This document shows, in pieces, positions 25,871 to 35,635 of a DNA stretch of 64,000 nt. Made by a program: the position numbers and the translations under genes. Position 1 is the first letter of the stretch; the number at the start of each line of letters is the position of its first letter. The stretch comes from Oscillospiraceae bacterium (GTDB taxonomy: Bacteria; Bacillota; Clostridia; Oscillospirales; Oscillospiraceae), in the NCBI GenBank assembly GCA_017527825.1, contig JAFXPO010000007.1, forward strand, positions 1-64,000, written 5' to 3'. The notes beneath the pieces were generated by a model. That model ran no database searches, had not been told where the DNA came from, and saw nothing but the letters and a program-made list of their open reading frames with translations.

Positions 25871-26680
25871 TTACCGCGCGCGTCCCAATGCCGCGCAGAG
25901 AAGGAACGCCGCAAGGTCGCAGACCACCACCGTCGCGCCCACCGGCGTGGAGAGCAGGTACGACCCGACCAGCCCCACACAGAAGCACACCACCGCCAGC
26001 GCCCCCGCGAAGATCACCACGGAGCGGAAGCGCTTGAACACGCGCATGGCGGAGAGCGCCGGGAAGATCACCAGCGACGAAATGAGCATCGCGCCCATCA
26101 TGCGCATGCCCAGCACCACGGTCAGCGCCGTGAGCAGGGACAGCAGCGTCTTGTACGTCCCAACCTTCATGCCGGTGGCGCGGGAGAAGCTCTCGTCGAA
26201 CGTGACGGCGAAGAGCGGATGATAGAACACCACGAACAGCACCAGCACCGCCGCCGCCAGCGTGACGCTCAGCGCCACATCGGAGCGGGACATGGCGAGG
26301 ATGGAGCCGAACATATAGCTGTCCACGTCCGTGGTCATGCCGGTGGTCAGCGACGTGATGATAACGCCGATGGCGAGCGCCGAGGCGGAGAGAACCGCGA
26401 TCGCGGCGTCCGCGCTGACGTGGGAGCGCTCGGCGATGCGCAGCAGGAAGAACGCCGCGAGCATCACCACGGGGATGGAGAACCACAGCGGCGCAAACCC
26501 GCAGGCAACCGCCACGGCAAGCGCCCCGAAGCTGACGTGGGACAGCCCGTCGCCGATCATGGAGTAGCGCTTGAGCACCAGCGGCACGCCCAGCAGCGCC
26601 GCGCACAGCGACACCAGAGCGCCCACCACGAACGCCCGCACGATGAACGGGTAGGCGAGCATGGATAGCAGCAAGTTCAT
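25871..26680 (-). CDS. znuB: Zinc (metal) ABC transporter permease
   Basis: Membrane subunit of a cluster-9 (ZnuB/TroC/MntB) ABC importer. The 269-residue protein has about eight hydrophobic helices; typical conserved segments are LVLKRYSMIGDGLSHVSFGA and SFSRATGMKVGTYKTLLSLL, the latter in the loop that contacts the ATPase. It also has MRMMGAMLISSLVIFPALSA. The start at 26680 overlaps the znuC stop by four bases (ATGA), showing translational coupling. Metal specificity (zinc versus manganese) is inferred from the ZnuA partner. Confidence 0.93.
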   Translation of the reverse strand: MNLLLSMLAYPFIVRAFVVGALVSLCAALLGVPLVLKRYSMIGDGLSHVSFGALAVAVACGFAPLWFSIPVVMLAAFFLLRIAERSHVSADAAIAVLSASALAIGVIITSLTTGMTTDVDSYMFGSILAMSRSDVALSVTLAAAVLVLFVVFYHPLFAVTFDESFSRATGMKVGTYKTLLSLLTALTVVLGMRMMGAMLISSLVIFPALSAMRVFKRFRSVVIFAGALAVVCFCVGLVGSYLLSTPVGATVVVCDLAAFLLCAALGRAR

Positions 26681-27381
26681 TTCCCGAACCTCCTTCCGCT
26701 CTCGTCGTGCAGGTACTCCTCCGCCGTGCCGTAAAACCAGCGCTTTTGTCCGATGTGCAGGATCGTCTTTGCCTCGCGCAGCGCGGCGGACACGTCGTGG
26801 GTCACCATCAGGATCGCCATGTTCTCCCGCTCGTGGAGGTAGCGCAGCGTCTTGTAGAGGTCCTGCGACGCGGCGGGGTCCAAGCCCGTCACCGGCTCGT
26901 CGAGAATCAGCAGCTCGTTGGCGGCGCACAGCGCGCGGCAGAGCAGCACCCGCTGCTGCTGCCCGCCGGACAGCTCGCGGTAGCACTTGTCCTTCAGCTC
27001 CAGAATGCCCAGCTTACCCATGTGCATCAGCGCCGCGGCGCGCTCCCTGCCGCTGTAGGTGACGCGGAAGCCCCGACGGTTCAGGAAGCCGGAGAGCACC
27101 ACCTCCTCCACCGTGGCGGGAAAGTCCCGCTGCGCGGGCGTCTGCTGCGGCAGATAGCCCAGCTGCCCCGCCTTCTGCGCGCTGCGGTCGATGCGTCCCG
27201 CCAGCGGCGGCGTCAGCCCCAGCAGACTCTTCAGGAGCGTGGACTTGCCGGAGCCGTTCTCGCCCAGCACCGCCACATAGTCGCCGCGGTACACCGTGAA
27301 GTCCAGATGCTCCAGCAGCGGTTTTCGCTCGTAGCCCAGGCTCACGTCACGGCAGGCGAGCAGTATCTTCCTCTCTTCCAT
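26677..27381 (-). CDS. znuC: Zinc (metal) ABC transporter ATP-binding protein
   Basis: A 234-residue ABC ATPase that powers the ZnuB permease. It has Walker A GENGSGKSTLL (about residues 38-48), Q-loop YLPQQTPAQRD, signature ELSGGQQQRVLLCRAL, Walker B LLILDEPVTGLD and switch His in MVTHDVSAAL. The ATG at 27381 overlaps the znuA stop codon (TGATG); a GTG one codon earlier is possible. All three znu genes overlap, so the operon should be made in step. Confidence 0.96.
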   Translation of the reverse strand: MEERKILLACRDVSLGYERKPLLEHLDFTVYRGDYVAVLGENGSGKSTLLKSLLGLTPPLAGRIDRSAQKAGQLGYLPQQTPAQRDFPATVEEVVLSGFLNRRGFRVTYSGRERAAALMHMGKLGILELKDKCYRELSGGQQQRVLLCRALCAANELLILDEPVTGLDPAASQDLYKTLRYLHERENMAILMVTHDVSAALREAKTILHIGQKRWFYGTAEEYLHDESGRRFGK

Positions 27382-28322
27382 CACGCCAGCCCCCTTTCCA
27401 GCGAGCGCAGATTGCGCTCCATCATCGTCAGGTAGGTCTCCCCCGCGTCAAAGTCCGCGCGGGAGACGGTTTGCAGCGAATACAGCGTCTCAATCTCCGC
27501 GCCGGTGCACTCCGCCACCACCTCGGCGATCCTCCGGCTGTCGAGGTCGACGGTGTACACCACCGGAATGTCCTCCTCCGCCACCTTGTCGATCAGGTAT
27601 TTGAGCGTCGCGAGGCTCGGCTCGGTATCTGTGGAGCAGCCGTGGAACGCCGCGCGGTAGCGCAGGTCATACGCCTCGCAGAAGTACAGCAGCGGCATCC
27701 GGTCGGCGAACACGATCAGGTCCCGCGCCGCGCCCTCGCGCAGCGCCCGAAACCGCGCGTCCAACTCGTTCAGCCGCGCCACATAGACGGCGCAGTTCGA
27801 CTGGTAAACCTCGCTGTTTCCTTTGTCAACCTCGCACAGGGCGTCGCAAATGGTCTGGCAGAGGACGGCGGCGTTGGCGGGGGAGGTCCAGATATGCTCG
27901 TCGTATTCGATCTCGTCGCTGTCCTCGTCGGGTTCCTCGTCCTCTGCGCCCTGCATCCCCTCGACAAACTCCTCTTCCAGCGCGTCAACCGATTCCATCA
28001 TGTTCAGGATCGTTCCGATATGTTCTCCCGCCGCGTCCAGCATTTCGTCCACCCATTCCTCGCTCTCGCCGCCGTTGTAGATCAGCACGTCGGCGCGGGA
28101 GATGGTCACCGCGTCCAGCGGGGTCGGCTCGAAGCTGTGCGCCTCCCGTCCCGGAGACAGCAGCAGCGTCACCTCCGCCCGGTCGCCCACGATGGCGCGG
28201 GCAAAGTCGTAGTACGGGAACAGCGTGGTGACGATCCGCAGCCGCCCGTCCTCCGGCGCGGCGGGCGCGGCGCAGGCGGACAGCAGCACCGCGCACAACA
28301 CCGCGCACAGCACCCGTTTCAT
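27381..28322 (-). CDS. znuA: Zinc ABC transporter substrate-binding lipoprotein
   Basis: Extracellular metal-capturing lipoprotein of 313 residues. The signal peptide is MKRVLCAVLCAVLLSACAAP with lipobox LSAC (Cys17). Metal-site regions are GREAHSFEPTP (first His), the second region DEHIWTSPANA, and AAFHGCSTDTEPSLATLKYL (third His). The ZnuA loop, which is normally His-rich, is acidic here: EDEEPDEDSDEIEYDEHIW. A final Asp/Glu near the C-terminus is expected from the family. The long upstream open frame is not coding. Expression starts at a TTTACA-17-TACAAT promoter overlapped by a perfect inverted repeat, so metal-dependent repression is likely. Confidence 0.94.
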   Translation of the reverse strand: MKRVLCAVLCAVLLSACAAPAAPEDGRLRIVTTLFPYYDFARAIVGDRAEVTLLLSPGREAHSFEPTPLDAVTISRADVLIYNGGESEEWVDEMLDAAGEHIGTILNMMESVDALEEEFVEGMQGAEDEEPDEDSDEIEYDEHIWTSPANAAVLCQTICDALCEVDKGNSEVYQSNCAVYVARLNELDARFRALREGAARDLIVFADRMPLLYFCEAYDLRYRAAFHGCSTDTEPSLATLKYLIDKVAEEDIPVVYTVDLDSRRIAEVVAECTGAEIETLYSLQTVSRADFDAGETYLTMMERNLRSLERGLA

Positions 28323-28347
28323 CCACAACCACCGCCCCTTCGAGTTG

Positions 28348-28396
28348 AATTTGCAAATCGTTTGCAAATTGTACCATCCCTTTTCAAATTTGTAAA
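28348..28396 (-). promoter_or_regulatory. znu promoter with palindromic operator
   Basis: Minus-strand promoter TTTACA (28396-28391), 17-bp spacer, TACAAT (28373-28368). The 23-bp operator AATTTGCAAA-tcg-TTTGCAAATT (28348-28370) is a perfect 10-bp inverted repeat overlapping the end of the -10 box and the expected start point. Its position suits repression by a dimeric metalloregulator such as a Fur-family Zur, but the sequence is not the Bacillus Zur box or the AdcR box that I know. Confidence 0.75.
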
Positions 28397-28426
28397 GAGT
28401 TTTCTTTGCGGAATCCAAAAAAGAAC

Positions 28427-28455
28427 TTGTACAAGCGTTTGATAAATGGTAAAAT
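28427..28455 (+). promoter_or_regulatory. Promoter of the radC-uvrB-ybaK-uvrA operon
   Basis: TTGTAC (28427-28432), 17-bp spacer, TAAAAT (28450-28455). The -35 box lies in a 10-bp palindrome CTTGTACAAG (28426-28435). No canonical Gram-positive LexA box (GAAC-N4-GTTC) was found. Confidence 0.65.
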
Positions 28456-28490
28456 ACAGTGTTATTTCCACACAGGGAGGGGGACGCGCC

Positions 28491-29171
28491 ATGGCGGTAC
28501 ACGACGGGCACCGCGCCCGCAAGCGCGCGCAGTTCCGCGAACACGGGCTGGACGCCTTCGCGGAGCACGAGGTGCTGGAGCTGCTGCTCTTCTACGCCAT
28601 CCCCCGCGCGGACACCAATCCCGTTGCCCACCGGCTGCTGGAGCGCTTCGGCTCGCTGGACGGCGTGCTTGCCGCGCCGCCGGAGGAGCTGGAGCGCGTG
28701 GAGGGCGTGGGCGCGAACGCGGCGACGCTGCTCACCCTGATCCTCCCGCTGGTGCGGCGCTCCCGCCTGACGGCGGGGCATACGCCGGTGATTCTCGGCA
28801 CGACCCGCGCCGCCGGGGAATACTTTGTCGAGCTTTTCTTCGGTATGCGGGAGGAGCGGCTCTACGAGGCGTGTCTCGACGCCAAGGGCAAGCTGCTGCG
28901 CTGCGTCAAGGTGGCGGACGGCAGCGTGGACGCGGTGAACATCAACATCCGCGTCATTGTGGAGAACGCCCTCAAGTGCGGCGCCAGCGCCGTGGTGCTC
29001 TCGCACAATCACCCCAGCGGTGTCGCCCTGCCCTCGGCGGACGACAACGCCACCACATTAGCGGTTTACGATGCCCTCCGCACGGTTGACATCAGGCTGC
29101 TGGACCACATCATCGTCGCGGACGGCGACTATGTGTCGATTCGCGAAAACGGGCTGTTGCCCCCGCTCTAG
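28491..29171 (+). CDS. radC: RadC family JAB-domain protein
   Basis: A 226-residue protein of the RadC/MPN family. It was historically linked to DNA repair, but its biochemical role is not settled. The N-terminal helix-hairpin-helix region is ERVEGVGANAATLLTLILPL. The C-terminal JAMM/MPN metal site is VLSHNHPSGVALPSADDNAT, with HxHPSG and the downstream Asp. The frame opens at 28446, but ATG 28491 is preceded by GGAGGGGGACGCGCC. Nine bases separate it from uvrB, so here it is physically tied to nucleotide excision repair. Confidence 0.94.
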   Translation: MAVHDGHRARKRAQFREHGLDAFAEHEVLELLLFYAIPRADTNPVAHRLLERFGSLDGVLAAPPEELERVEGVGANAATLLTLILPLVRRSRLTAGHTPVILGTTRAAGEYFVELFFGMREERLYEACLDAKGKLLRCVKVADGSVDAVNINIRVIVENALKCGASAVVLSHNHPSGVALPSADDNATTLAVYDALRTVDIRLLDHIIVADGDYVSIRENGLLPPL

Positions 29172-29180
29172 GAGGACGAT

Positions 29181-31148
29181 ATGGATTTCAAACTGCACGC
29201 GCCCTTCCAGCCCACCGGCGACCAGCCGGAGGCGATTGAAAAGCTTGTCGCGGGCGTCAACATGGGTCTGGACGAGCAGGTACTCCTCGGCGTCACCGGC
29301 TCCGGCAAGACATTCACGATGGCGAGCGTCATCGAGAAGATCAACCGCCCCACGCTGGTGCTGGCGCACAACAAGACGCTGGCGGCGCAGCTTTGCGCCG
29401 AGTTCAAGGAGTTCTTCCCCGAAAACGCGGTGGAATACTTCGTCTCCTACTATGATTATTACCAGCCGGAGGCATACATTCCCCACACGGACACCTATAT
29501 CGCCAAGGACGCCTCGACCAACGACGAGATCGACCGCCTGCGGCTCTCCGCCACCTGCGCGCTTCTGGAGCGGCGGGACGTGATCGTGGTGTCATCCGTG
29601 AGCTGCATTTACGGTCTGGGTGAGCCGGACGACTTCGCCAAGCTGATGATTTCGCTGCGTCCGGGGCAAACCATCGACCGGGACGAGCTGCTGCGCCGTC
29701 TCATCGAGGACCGCTATGAGCGCAATGACATCGCCTTCGAGCGCAACCGCTTCCGCGTGCGCGGCGACACGGTGGAGATTTACCCCGCCTACTACCGCGA
29801 CCGCGCGGTCCGCGTCGAGTTCTTCGGCGACGAGATCGACCGCATTTCCGAGTTCCAGCCCACCACGGGACAGCAGCTGCGGCTTTTAAACCACACGGTG
29901 ATCTATCCCGCGTCCCACTACGTCACGACCAAGGACAAGATGGAGCGCGCCATCGGCGAGATCGAGACGGAGCTTGCCGAGCGCGAGCGGTACTTCCACG
30001 ACTGCGGCAAGGCGATCGAGGAGCAGCGCATCCACCAGCGCACGCGCTACGACATTGAGATGATGCGCGAGTTGGGCTACTGCACCGGCATCGAGAACTA
30101 TTCCCGCGTCATCGGCAACCGCCCCGCCGGTTCGCCGCCCATGACGCTGATCGACTACTTCCCCAAGGACTTCCTGCTGTTCGTGGACGAGAGCCACGTC
30201 ACGCTGCCGCAGGTGCACGCCATGTACAACGGCGACCGGGCGCGGAAAAACAGTCTGGTCGAGTACGGCTTCCGCCTCCCCTGCGCGTTCGACAACCGCC
30301 CGCTCAAGTTTGAGGAGTTCGAGCAGCGCGTCCACCAGCGCATCTACGTCTCCGCCACCCCCGGCGACTACGAGCGCGACCGGGCGGGACAGATCGTGGA
30401 ACAGGTCATCCGCCCCACGGGTCTGCTGGACCCCAGGGTCGAGGTGCGCCCCGTGGAGGGGCAGATCGACGACCTGCTCGCGGAGATCAACGCCCGCGCC
30501 GAACGCGACGAGCGCGTACTGGTCACGACGCTCACGAAGAAGATGGCGGAGGACCTGACCGAGTACCTCAAGGGCGTGGGCGTCAAGGTGCGCTACATGC
30601 ACGCGGACGTGGAGACCATCGAGCGCATGGAGCTGATCCGCGACCTGCGCCTTGGCGAATTTGACGTGCTGGTGGGCATCAACCTCCTGCGCGAGGGTCT
30701 CGACCTGCCGGAGGTCTCCATGGTCGCGATTCTCGACGCGGACAAGGAGGGCTTCCTGCGCTCCGAAACCAGTCTCATCCAGACCATCGGCCGCGCGGCG
30801 AGAAACGCCGACGGTCTCGTCGTGCTCTACGGCGACACGGTCACCCCGTCCATGCGCCGCGCCATCGACGAGACGGAGCGCCGCCGCGAGATTCAGGACG
30901 CCTACAACGTTTCGCACGGCATCACGCCGAAAACCATCCGCAAGGATATCCGCGAGGTGCTGGAAATCTCCAAAAAGGAGGAGGAATCCGCCCGCCGCCG
31001 GGGCAAGAAAAAACTCTCCGAACGCGAGCGCGACGAGCAGATCCGCAAGCTGGAAAAGGAGATGCAGGAGGCGAGCCGCATGCTGGAGTTCGAGTACGCG
31101 GCGATCCTCCGCGACCGCATCATCGAGCTAAGAAAGGAACAGCCTTGA
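29181..31148 (+). CDS. uvrB: Excinuclease ABC subunit B
   Basis: UvrB verifies damage handed over by UvrA and recruits UvrC. The 655-residue protein has helicase motifs: Walker [18 protein letters not shown] (about residues 35-51), the beta-hairpin region [22 protein letters not shown] box [11 protein letters not shown], motif [18 protein letters not shown] and [12 protein letters not shown]. The C-terminal UVR coiled coil is [20 protein letters not shown], which binds UvrC. AGGAGGACGAT precedes the ATG. Full family length. Confidence 0.98.
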   Translation: MDFKLHAPFQPTGDQPEAIEKLVAGVNMGLDEQVLLGVTGSGKTFTMASVIEKINRPTLVLAHNKTLAAQLCAEFKEFFPENAVEYFVSYYDYYQPEAYIPHTDTYIAKDASTNDEIDRLRLSATCALLERRDVIVVSSVSCIYGLGEPDDFAKLMISLRPGQTIDRDELLRRLIEDRYERNDIAFERNRFRVRGDTVEIYPAYYRDRAVRVEFFGDEIDRISEFQPTTGQQLRLLNHTVIYPASHYVTTKDKMERAIGEIETELAERERYFHDCGKAIEEQRIHQRTRYDIEMMRELGYCTGIENYSRVIGNRPAGSPPMTLIDYFPKDFLLFVDESHVTLPQVHAMYNGDRARKNSLVEYGFRLPCAFDNRPLKFEEFEQRVHQRIYVSATPGDYERDRAGQIVEQVIRPTGLLDPRVEVRPVEGQIDDLLAEINARAERDERVLVTTLTKKMAEDLTEYLKGVGVKVRYMHADVETIERMELIRDLRLGEFDVLVGINLLREGLDLPEVSMVAILDADKEGFLRSETSLIQTIGRAARNADGLVVLYGDTVTPSMRRAIDETERRREIQDAYNVSHGITPKTIRKDIREVLEISKKEEESARRRGKKKLSERERDEQIRKLEKEMQEASRMLEFEYAAILRDRIIELRKEQP

Positions 31149-31277
31149 AAAAACCACTCTCCTACGCCTTTGTCATCCTCGGCGCGGTATGCTGGGGGTT
31201 CATCGGCGTATTCAACCGTCTGCGTGCTGGGCGCGGTGGTACTGCTGGCAAAGGAGGAAAGCCATGGCAAAGCATAA
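31145..31277 (+). pseudogene. Remnant of an EamA/DMT-family transporter gene
   Basis: Only two ends of a drug/metabolite transporter appear to be left. From a TTG overlapping the uvrB stop, the first ~25 residues read [20 protein letters not shown] then VFNR, a typical first EamA helix. Around 31220 the frame changes, and the next frame reads [18 protein letters not shown] then stop at 31275-31277, typical of a last helix and tail. A full gene is ~900 bp, so ~770 bp is missing: an internal deletion. Position between uvrB and ybaK leaves the operon intact. Identification rests on short segments. Confidence 0.6.
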
Positions 31278-31764
31278 AGAAGAAAAAACCAACGTCATGC
31301 GCATATTGGAGCAGAAAAAGATTCCCTACACCGCGCACACCTATGAGGAGAGCGAAAGCCCGCTGGGCGACCGGGAGTACGGGCTGCACATCGCGCAGAT
31401 GCTGAATCAGCCGGTGGAATGCGTCTACAAGACACTGGTCGCCCGTGGCGCGAGCAAGCAATTCTATGTGTTCTGCATCCCCGTGGCGGAGTCGCTGGAC
31501 CTCAAGAAAGCGGCGAAGGCGGTGGGCGAGAAATCCATTGAGCTGATCGCGGTCAAGGAGCTGTTGGGGCTGACGGGCTACGTCCGCGGCGGCTGCTCGC
31601 CGGTGGGCATGAAAAAGCAGTACCCCACGGTGTTCCACAGCGCGGTGGAACGCTGTGGAACAGTATTTGTCAGCGCCGGCAAGATCGGCGCGCAGATCGA
31701 GGTCGCGCCCGCCGCGCTGCTGACGCTGATCGGGGCGGAATGTGCGGATATTATTACGGAATAA
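31264..31764 (+). CDS. ybaK: Cys-tRNA(Pro) deacylase YbaK/EbsC
   Basis: A 166-residue single-domain trans-editing enzyme that hydrolyses cysteine mischarged on tRNA-Pro. Family features: [20 protein letters not shown], the catalytic-Lys region [40 protein letters not shown] and the C-terminal [19 protein letters not shown]. The ATG at 31264 has a strong AAAGGAGGAAAGCC site and lies inside the tail of the EamA remnant. Third working gene of the radC-uvrB-ybaK-uvrA unit; 29 bp to uvrA. Confidence 0.95.
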   Translation: MAKHKEEKTNVMRILEQKKIPYTAHTYEESESPLGDREYGLHIAQMLNQPVECVYKTLVARGASKQFYVFCIPVAESLDLKKAAKAVGEKSIELIAVKELLGLTGYVRGGCSPVGMKKQYPTVFHSAVERCGTVFVSAGKIGAQIEVAPAALLTLIGAECADIITE

Positions 31765-31793
31765 ACGGACCCCGTTCGAAAGGAAATACACTT

Positions 31794-34619
31794 ATGAACA
31801 GTAAAATTTACGTCAAAGGCGCCCGCGAGAACAACCTCAAGAACATCGACGTGGAGATTCCCCGCGACTCGCTGACCGTCGTCACGGGTCTTTCCGGCTC
31901 CGGCAAGTCCTCGCTGGCGTTCGACACCATCTACGCCGAGGGGCAGCGGCGATATGTCGAGAGCCTCAGCTCCTACGCCCGCATGTTCCTCGGTCAGAAG
32001 GACAAGCCCGACGTGGACTATATCGACGGTCTGTCCCCTGCCATCTCCATCGATCAGAAGACCACGTCCCAGAACCCGCGCTCCACGGTTGGCACCGTGA
32101 CGGAGATCTACGACTACCTGCGCCTGTTGTGGGCGCGGGTGGGTACGCCCCACTGCCCCAACTGCGGCAAGGAGATCAAGCAGCAGTCCATCGACCAGAT
32201 CATCGATCAGCTCATGGCGATGCCGGAGGGTACCCGCGTGCAGATCATGGCGCCGGTCATCCGCGGACGCAAGGGCGAGTACGCCAAAATCTTCGAGGAC
32301 GCGCGCAAGTCCGGCTACGTCCGCGTACGCGTGGACGGCAGTATGTACGAGCTGGACGAGGAAATCAAGCTCAATAAGAACCAAAAACACAACATCGAAA
32401 TCGTTGTTGATAGACTTATCATCCGACCCGACGTTGTGCATCGATTAACCGACTCCGCCGAAACCGCGGCGGGACTGTCCGGTGGGCTGGTGCTGGTGAA
32501 CGTCATTCAGGAGCAGCGGGACATCCTCTTTTCCCAGAACTATGCCTGTGAGGACTGCGGCACCTCCATCGAGGAGCTGGCGCCGCGCATGTTCTCCTTC
32601 AACAATCCCTTCGGCGCCTGCCCGGAGTGCACCGGTCTCGGCTTCCAGCTTCGCGTCGACCCCGAACTGGTGATCCCGAACCCCACGCTCTCCGTTCTCG
32701 ACGGCGCGATCGCCGCCTCCGGCTGGAACAACGTCCGCGGTGACGGTATCTCCCGCATGTATTTCGAGGCGCTCTCGAAAAAGTACAAGTTCAACCTCCG
32801 CGACCCCATCGCGTCGCTGTCGCCGGAGGTGATGGACGTGATCCTCTACGGCACAAAGGGCGAAAAGCTGGAGCTGCAATACGACCAGCCCCGCGGCAAG
32901 GGTACACTGTATCAGCCCTTCGAGGGCGTCATCAACAACCTGGAGCGCCGCTACATGGAGACGCAGAGCGACGGCGTGCGCGCCGAGCTGGAGGAGGTCA
33001 TGAGCCAGTGTCCCTGCCCCGCCTGTCAGGGGAAACGACTGCGGAAAGAAGCCCTCGCGGTCACTGTTGGCGGACTCAATATTTCCGATTATACCGATAA
33101 GTCGGTCACAGATGCTTTATTTTTTATAGAAAATCTTTCTCTAAGTCGACAGCAGGAACTGATCGGAGAGCGGATTTTAAAGGAAATCAAAAGTCGATTG
33201 GGTTTTTTACGTTCAGTCGGCCTGGAATATTTAACCCTGTCCCGCGCCAGCGCGTCTCTGTCCGGCGGCGAGGCGCAGCGCATCCGGCTCGCCACACAGA
33301 TCGGCTCCAGCCTCATGGGAGTGCTGTATATTCTCGACGAGCCGAGCATCGGACTTCACCAGCGGGACAACGACAAGCTGCTCGCGACGCTCTGCCGCCT
33401 GCGCGATCTTGGCAACACGCTGATCGTCGTGGAGCACGATGAGGACACCATGCGCGCCGCCGACTACATCGTCGACGTCGGACCGGGCGCGGGCGTCCAC
33501 GGCGGCAGCATCGTGGCGGCGGGAACGCCGGAGGAGGTCATGGCGAACCCCAACTCGCTGACGGGGCAGTATCTCAGCGGAAAAATGAAGATCGCCGTAC
33601 CCACGCGGCGCCGCGCGGGCAGCGGCAAGCTGCTGACCGTCCGCGGCGCGCGGGAGAACAACCTGCGGGAGATCGACGTGAACATTCCCCTGGGGACGTT
33701 CACCTGCGTCACCGGCGTATCGGGCAGCGGCAAGTCCTCGCTCGTGAACGAGATCATTTACAAGAAGCTGGGCGCGGACCTCAACCGCATGAAGGTCCAT
33801 GCCGGGCGGCACCGCGCGATCGAGGGCGAGGAGCATCTGGACAAGGTCATCTGCATCGACCAGACGCCCATCGGACGCACGCCGCGCTCCAACCCCGCGA
33901 CGTACACCAACCTGTTCAACGACATCCGCGACCTGTTCGCCTCCACGCCCGACGCCAAGGCGCGCGGCTACAACAACGGGCGTTTCAGCTTCAACGTGCG
34001 CGGCGGGCGCTGCGAGGCATGCTCCGGTGACGGACAGCTCAAGATCGAGATGCACTTCCTCCCCGATATCTACGTCCCCTGTGAGGTCTGCCACGGCAAG
34101 CGCTACAACCGCGAGACGCTGGAGGTGCGCTACAAGGGCAAGAACATCGCCGACGTGCTGGACATGACCGTGGAGGAGGCACTGGACTTCTTCCGCGACC
34201 TGCCGAAGCTGGAAAACAAGCTGCGCACGCTCTACGACGTGGGTCTCGGCTACATCAAGCTGGGGCAGTCCTCCACGACGCTCTCCGGCGGCGAGGCGCA
34301 GCGCGTCAAGCTGGCGACGGAGCTCAGTAAGCGCGCCACGGGACGCACCATCTATATCCTCGACGAACCGACGACCGGCCTCCACGCCGACGACGTGCGG
34401 CGGCTGCTGGGCGTGTTGCAGCGGCTGGTGGACGCGGGGAACACGGTGCTGGTCATTGAGCACAATCTGGACGTGATCAAGTGCGCGGACCACATCATCG
34501 ACCTCGGCCCGGAGGGCGGCAGCGGCGGCGGCACCATCGTCGCGCAGGGCACGCCGGAGGAGGTCTCCGGAGTCGAAGGCTCCTACACCGGGCAGTACCT
34601 CAAAAAAATGCTGAAATAA
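31794..34619 (+). CDS. uvrA: Excinuclease ABC subunit A
   Basis: UvrA dimer recognises bulky DNA lesions. The 941-residue protein has two ABC modules: first Walker [13 protein letters not shown] near residue 32, zinc module HCPNCGKEI, signature [14 protein letters not shown] near 490, Walker [13 protein letters not shown]; second Walker [14 protein letters not shown] near 645, zinc finger [16 protein letters not shown], signature [14 protein letters not shown] and [14 protein letters not shown]. The start at 31794 has GAAAGGAAATACACTT. Two internal stretches (about 32370-32460 and 33060-33240) have AT-rich codons quite unlike the rest of the gene, although the protein stays typical. Last gene of the operon. 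Confidence 0.98.
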   Translation: MNSKIYVKGARENNLKNIDVEIPRDSLTVVTGLSGSGKSSLAFDTIYAEGQRRYVESLSSYARMFLGQKDKPDVDYIDGLSPAISIDQKTTSQNPRSTVGTVTEIYDYLRLLWARVGTPHCPNCGKEIKQQSIDQIIDQLMAMPEGTRVQIMAPVIRGRKGEYAKIFEDARKSGYVRVRVDGSMYELDEEIKLNKNQKHNIEIVVDRLIIRPDVVHRLTDSAETAAGLSGGLVLVNVIQEQRDILFSQNYACEDCGTSIEELAPRMFSFNNPFGACPECTGLGFQLRVDPELVIPNPTLSVLDGAIAASGWNNVRGDGISRMYFEALSKKYKFNLRDPIASLSPEVMDVILYGTKGEKLELQYDQPRGKGTLYQPFEGVINNLERRYMETQSDGVRAELEEVMSQCPCPACQGKRLRKEALAVTVGGLNISDYTDKSVTDALFFIENLSLSRQQELIGERILKEIKSRLGFLRSVGLEYLTLSRASASLSGGEAQRIRLATQIGSSLMGVLYILDEPSIGLHQRDNDKLLATLCRLRDLGNTLIVVEHDEDTMRAADYIVDVGPGAGVHGGSIVAAGTPEEVMANPNSLTGQYLSGKMKIAVPTRRRAGSGKLLTVRGARENNLREIDVNIPLGTFTCVTGVSGSGKSSLVNEIIYKKLGADLNRMKVHAGRHRAIEGEEHLDKVICIDQTPIGRTPRSNPATYTNLFNDIRDLFASTPDAKARGYNNGRFSFNVRGGRCEACSGDGQLKIEMHFLPDIYVPCEVCHGKRYNRETLEVRYKGKNIADVLDMTVEEALDFFRDLPKLENKLRTLYDVGLGYIKLGQSSTTLSGGEAQRVKLATELSKRATGRTIYILDEPTTGLHADDVRRLLGVLQRLVDAGNTVLVIEHNLDVIKCADHIIDLGPEGGSGGGTIVAQGTPEEVSGVEGSYTGQYLKKMLK

Positions 34620-34621
34620 CA

Positions 34622-34653
34622 GGAAAACCGCACCGTTTCCGGTGCGGTTTTCT
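34622..34653. terminator. Bidirectional terminator, uvrA / PAP2 gene
   Basis: GAAAACCGCACC/GGTGCGGTTTTC hairpin between convergent genes. Confidence 0.85.
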
Positions 34654-34655
34654 AT

Positions 34656-35600
34656 TCACTTTTTCGCGCCGAGCTTCGCGAAGTACGGGAACGTCAGCGG
34701 CCAGACGCAGCCCGCGAACACCACCATCAGGAAGTAGCGCAAGCCGCTCGTCACCATGAGATACAGCACCGGGTGGTCAGCGGCGTCTTGGAACGGTGCG
34801 CTCAGCACAGGCTTCAGACCCGCACGGATGCCCACCAGCAGCGCAAGACCCAGCGCCAGCTTGCAGAGCTGCCCCGGCAGCGGCGCTTTCGTGTCGAAGT
34901 GGAGTTTTTTCTCGTCCACGTAGTACGATACGCACAGACCGAGCGCACAGCCGAGCAGCGTCCAGCCGTTTTTCATGCCGTGCCGCAGGTTCTCCGCGTC
35001 CACATCCGCGGGGAACGCGGTCACGTTCACCCACACCGCGTAGGCGGCGGAGAGGCACAGCAGGGCGCAGAGCACCGCCCTGGCGGTTTTGTGGAACGCT
35101 TCCTCGTCACGGAAGCATCGCCACAGCGCGATGACCAGTACCACGGCGCAGGCGAACGCGACGCCCACGTCCAGCGGGGTATGCACGCCTAAGTACATGC
35201 GCGAGAACGGCACGAGGACGATGAGCACCCCGCAGCAGACGCGCAGCCACCTTTGCCGGTTCGCCACGGCGATGCATCCCAGCGTGCCGACGATGTTCTG
35301 TGTATGCCCCGACGGGAACGAGTACCCCGTCGCCGCCGCGCGCGCGGACTCCACGATGGTAAACTCCGGGTCCAATACCCACGGACGCGGGACGCGAAAG
35401 ATCAGCTTCAGCCACTGATTGACCACCGTGCCGCCGAGACCGACCGCGAACACATAGTAGCCCTGGCGCTTGCTGACGCACCAGAACATCGTGATGGCGA
35501 GCATCATGAACACGGTCTCGTCGCCCATATAGGTGATCGCCGCCATGAACGCCGTGACAGCCGGTGTGCGTACTGCCTCCAAAAGCCGCAAAAACTCCAT
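34656..35600 (-). CDS. PAP2 family membrane phosphatase
   Basis: A 314-residue membrane phosphatase of the PAP2 superfamily, acting on a lipid phosphate or undecaprenyl pyrophosphate at the outer face of the membrane. The three catalytic motifs are complete: KLIFRVPRP, then YSFPSGHTQN and SRMYLGVHTPLDVGVA (SRx5Hx3D). About eight hydrophobic segments; the C-terminal ~130 residues add a second membrane bundle of unknown role that short PAP2 proteins lack. ATG at 35600 follows GGAGGTTGAGAAAA. Substrate not predictable. Divergent from the HAD-like gene. Confidence 0.93.
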   Translation of the reverse strand: MEFLRLLEAVRTPAVTAFMAAITYMGDETVFMMLAITMFWCVSKRQGYYVFAVGLGGTVVNQWLKLIFRVPRPWVLDPEFTIVESARAAATGYSFPSGHTQNIVGTLGCIAVANRQRWLRVCCGVLIVLVPFSRMYLGVHTPLDVGVAFACAVVLVIALWRCFRDEEAFHKTARAVLCALLCLSAAYAVWVNVTAFPADVDAENLRHGMKNGWTLLGCALGLCVSYYVDEKKLHFDTKAPLPGQLCKLALGLALLVGIRAGLKPVLSAPFQDAADHPVLYLMVTSGLRYFLMVVFAGCVWPLTFPYFAKLGAKK

Positions 35601-35635
35601 TTTTCTCAACCTCCATGGATAAAACACTTTCAATC

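Noticed and set aside
24126..26606. 826-codon minus-strand frame across the LysM-M23 gene
   Set aside because: Spans a strong bidirectional terminator and overlaps both znuB and the peptidase; no recognisable domain.
28421..28440. LexA (SOS) box at the radC-uvr promoter
   Set aside because: GAAC is present, but the matching GTTC half-site at the required spacing is not; only a CTTGTACAAG palindrome is seen.
31740..31793. Upstream start for UvrA at 31740
   Set aside because: It would add 18 residues overlapping ybaK; the ATG at 31794 has a good ribosome binding site and matches the conserved UvrA N-terminus.
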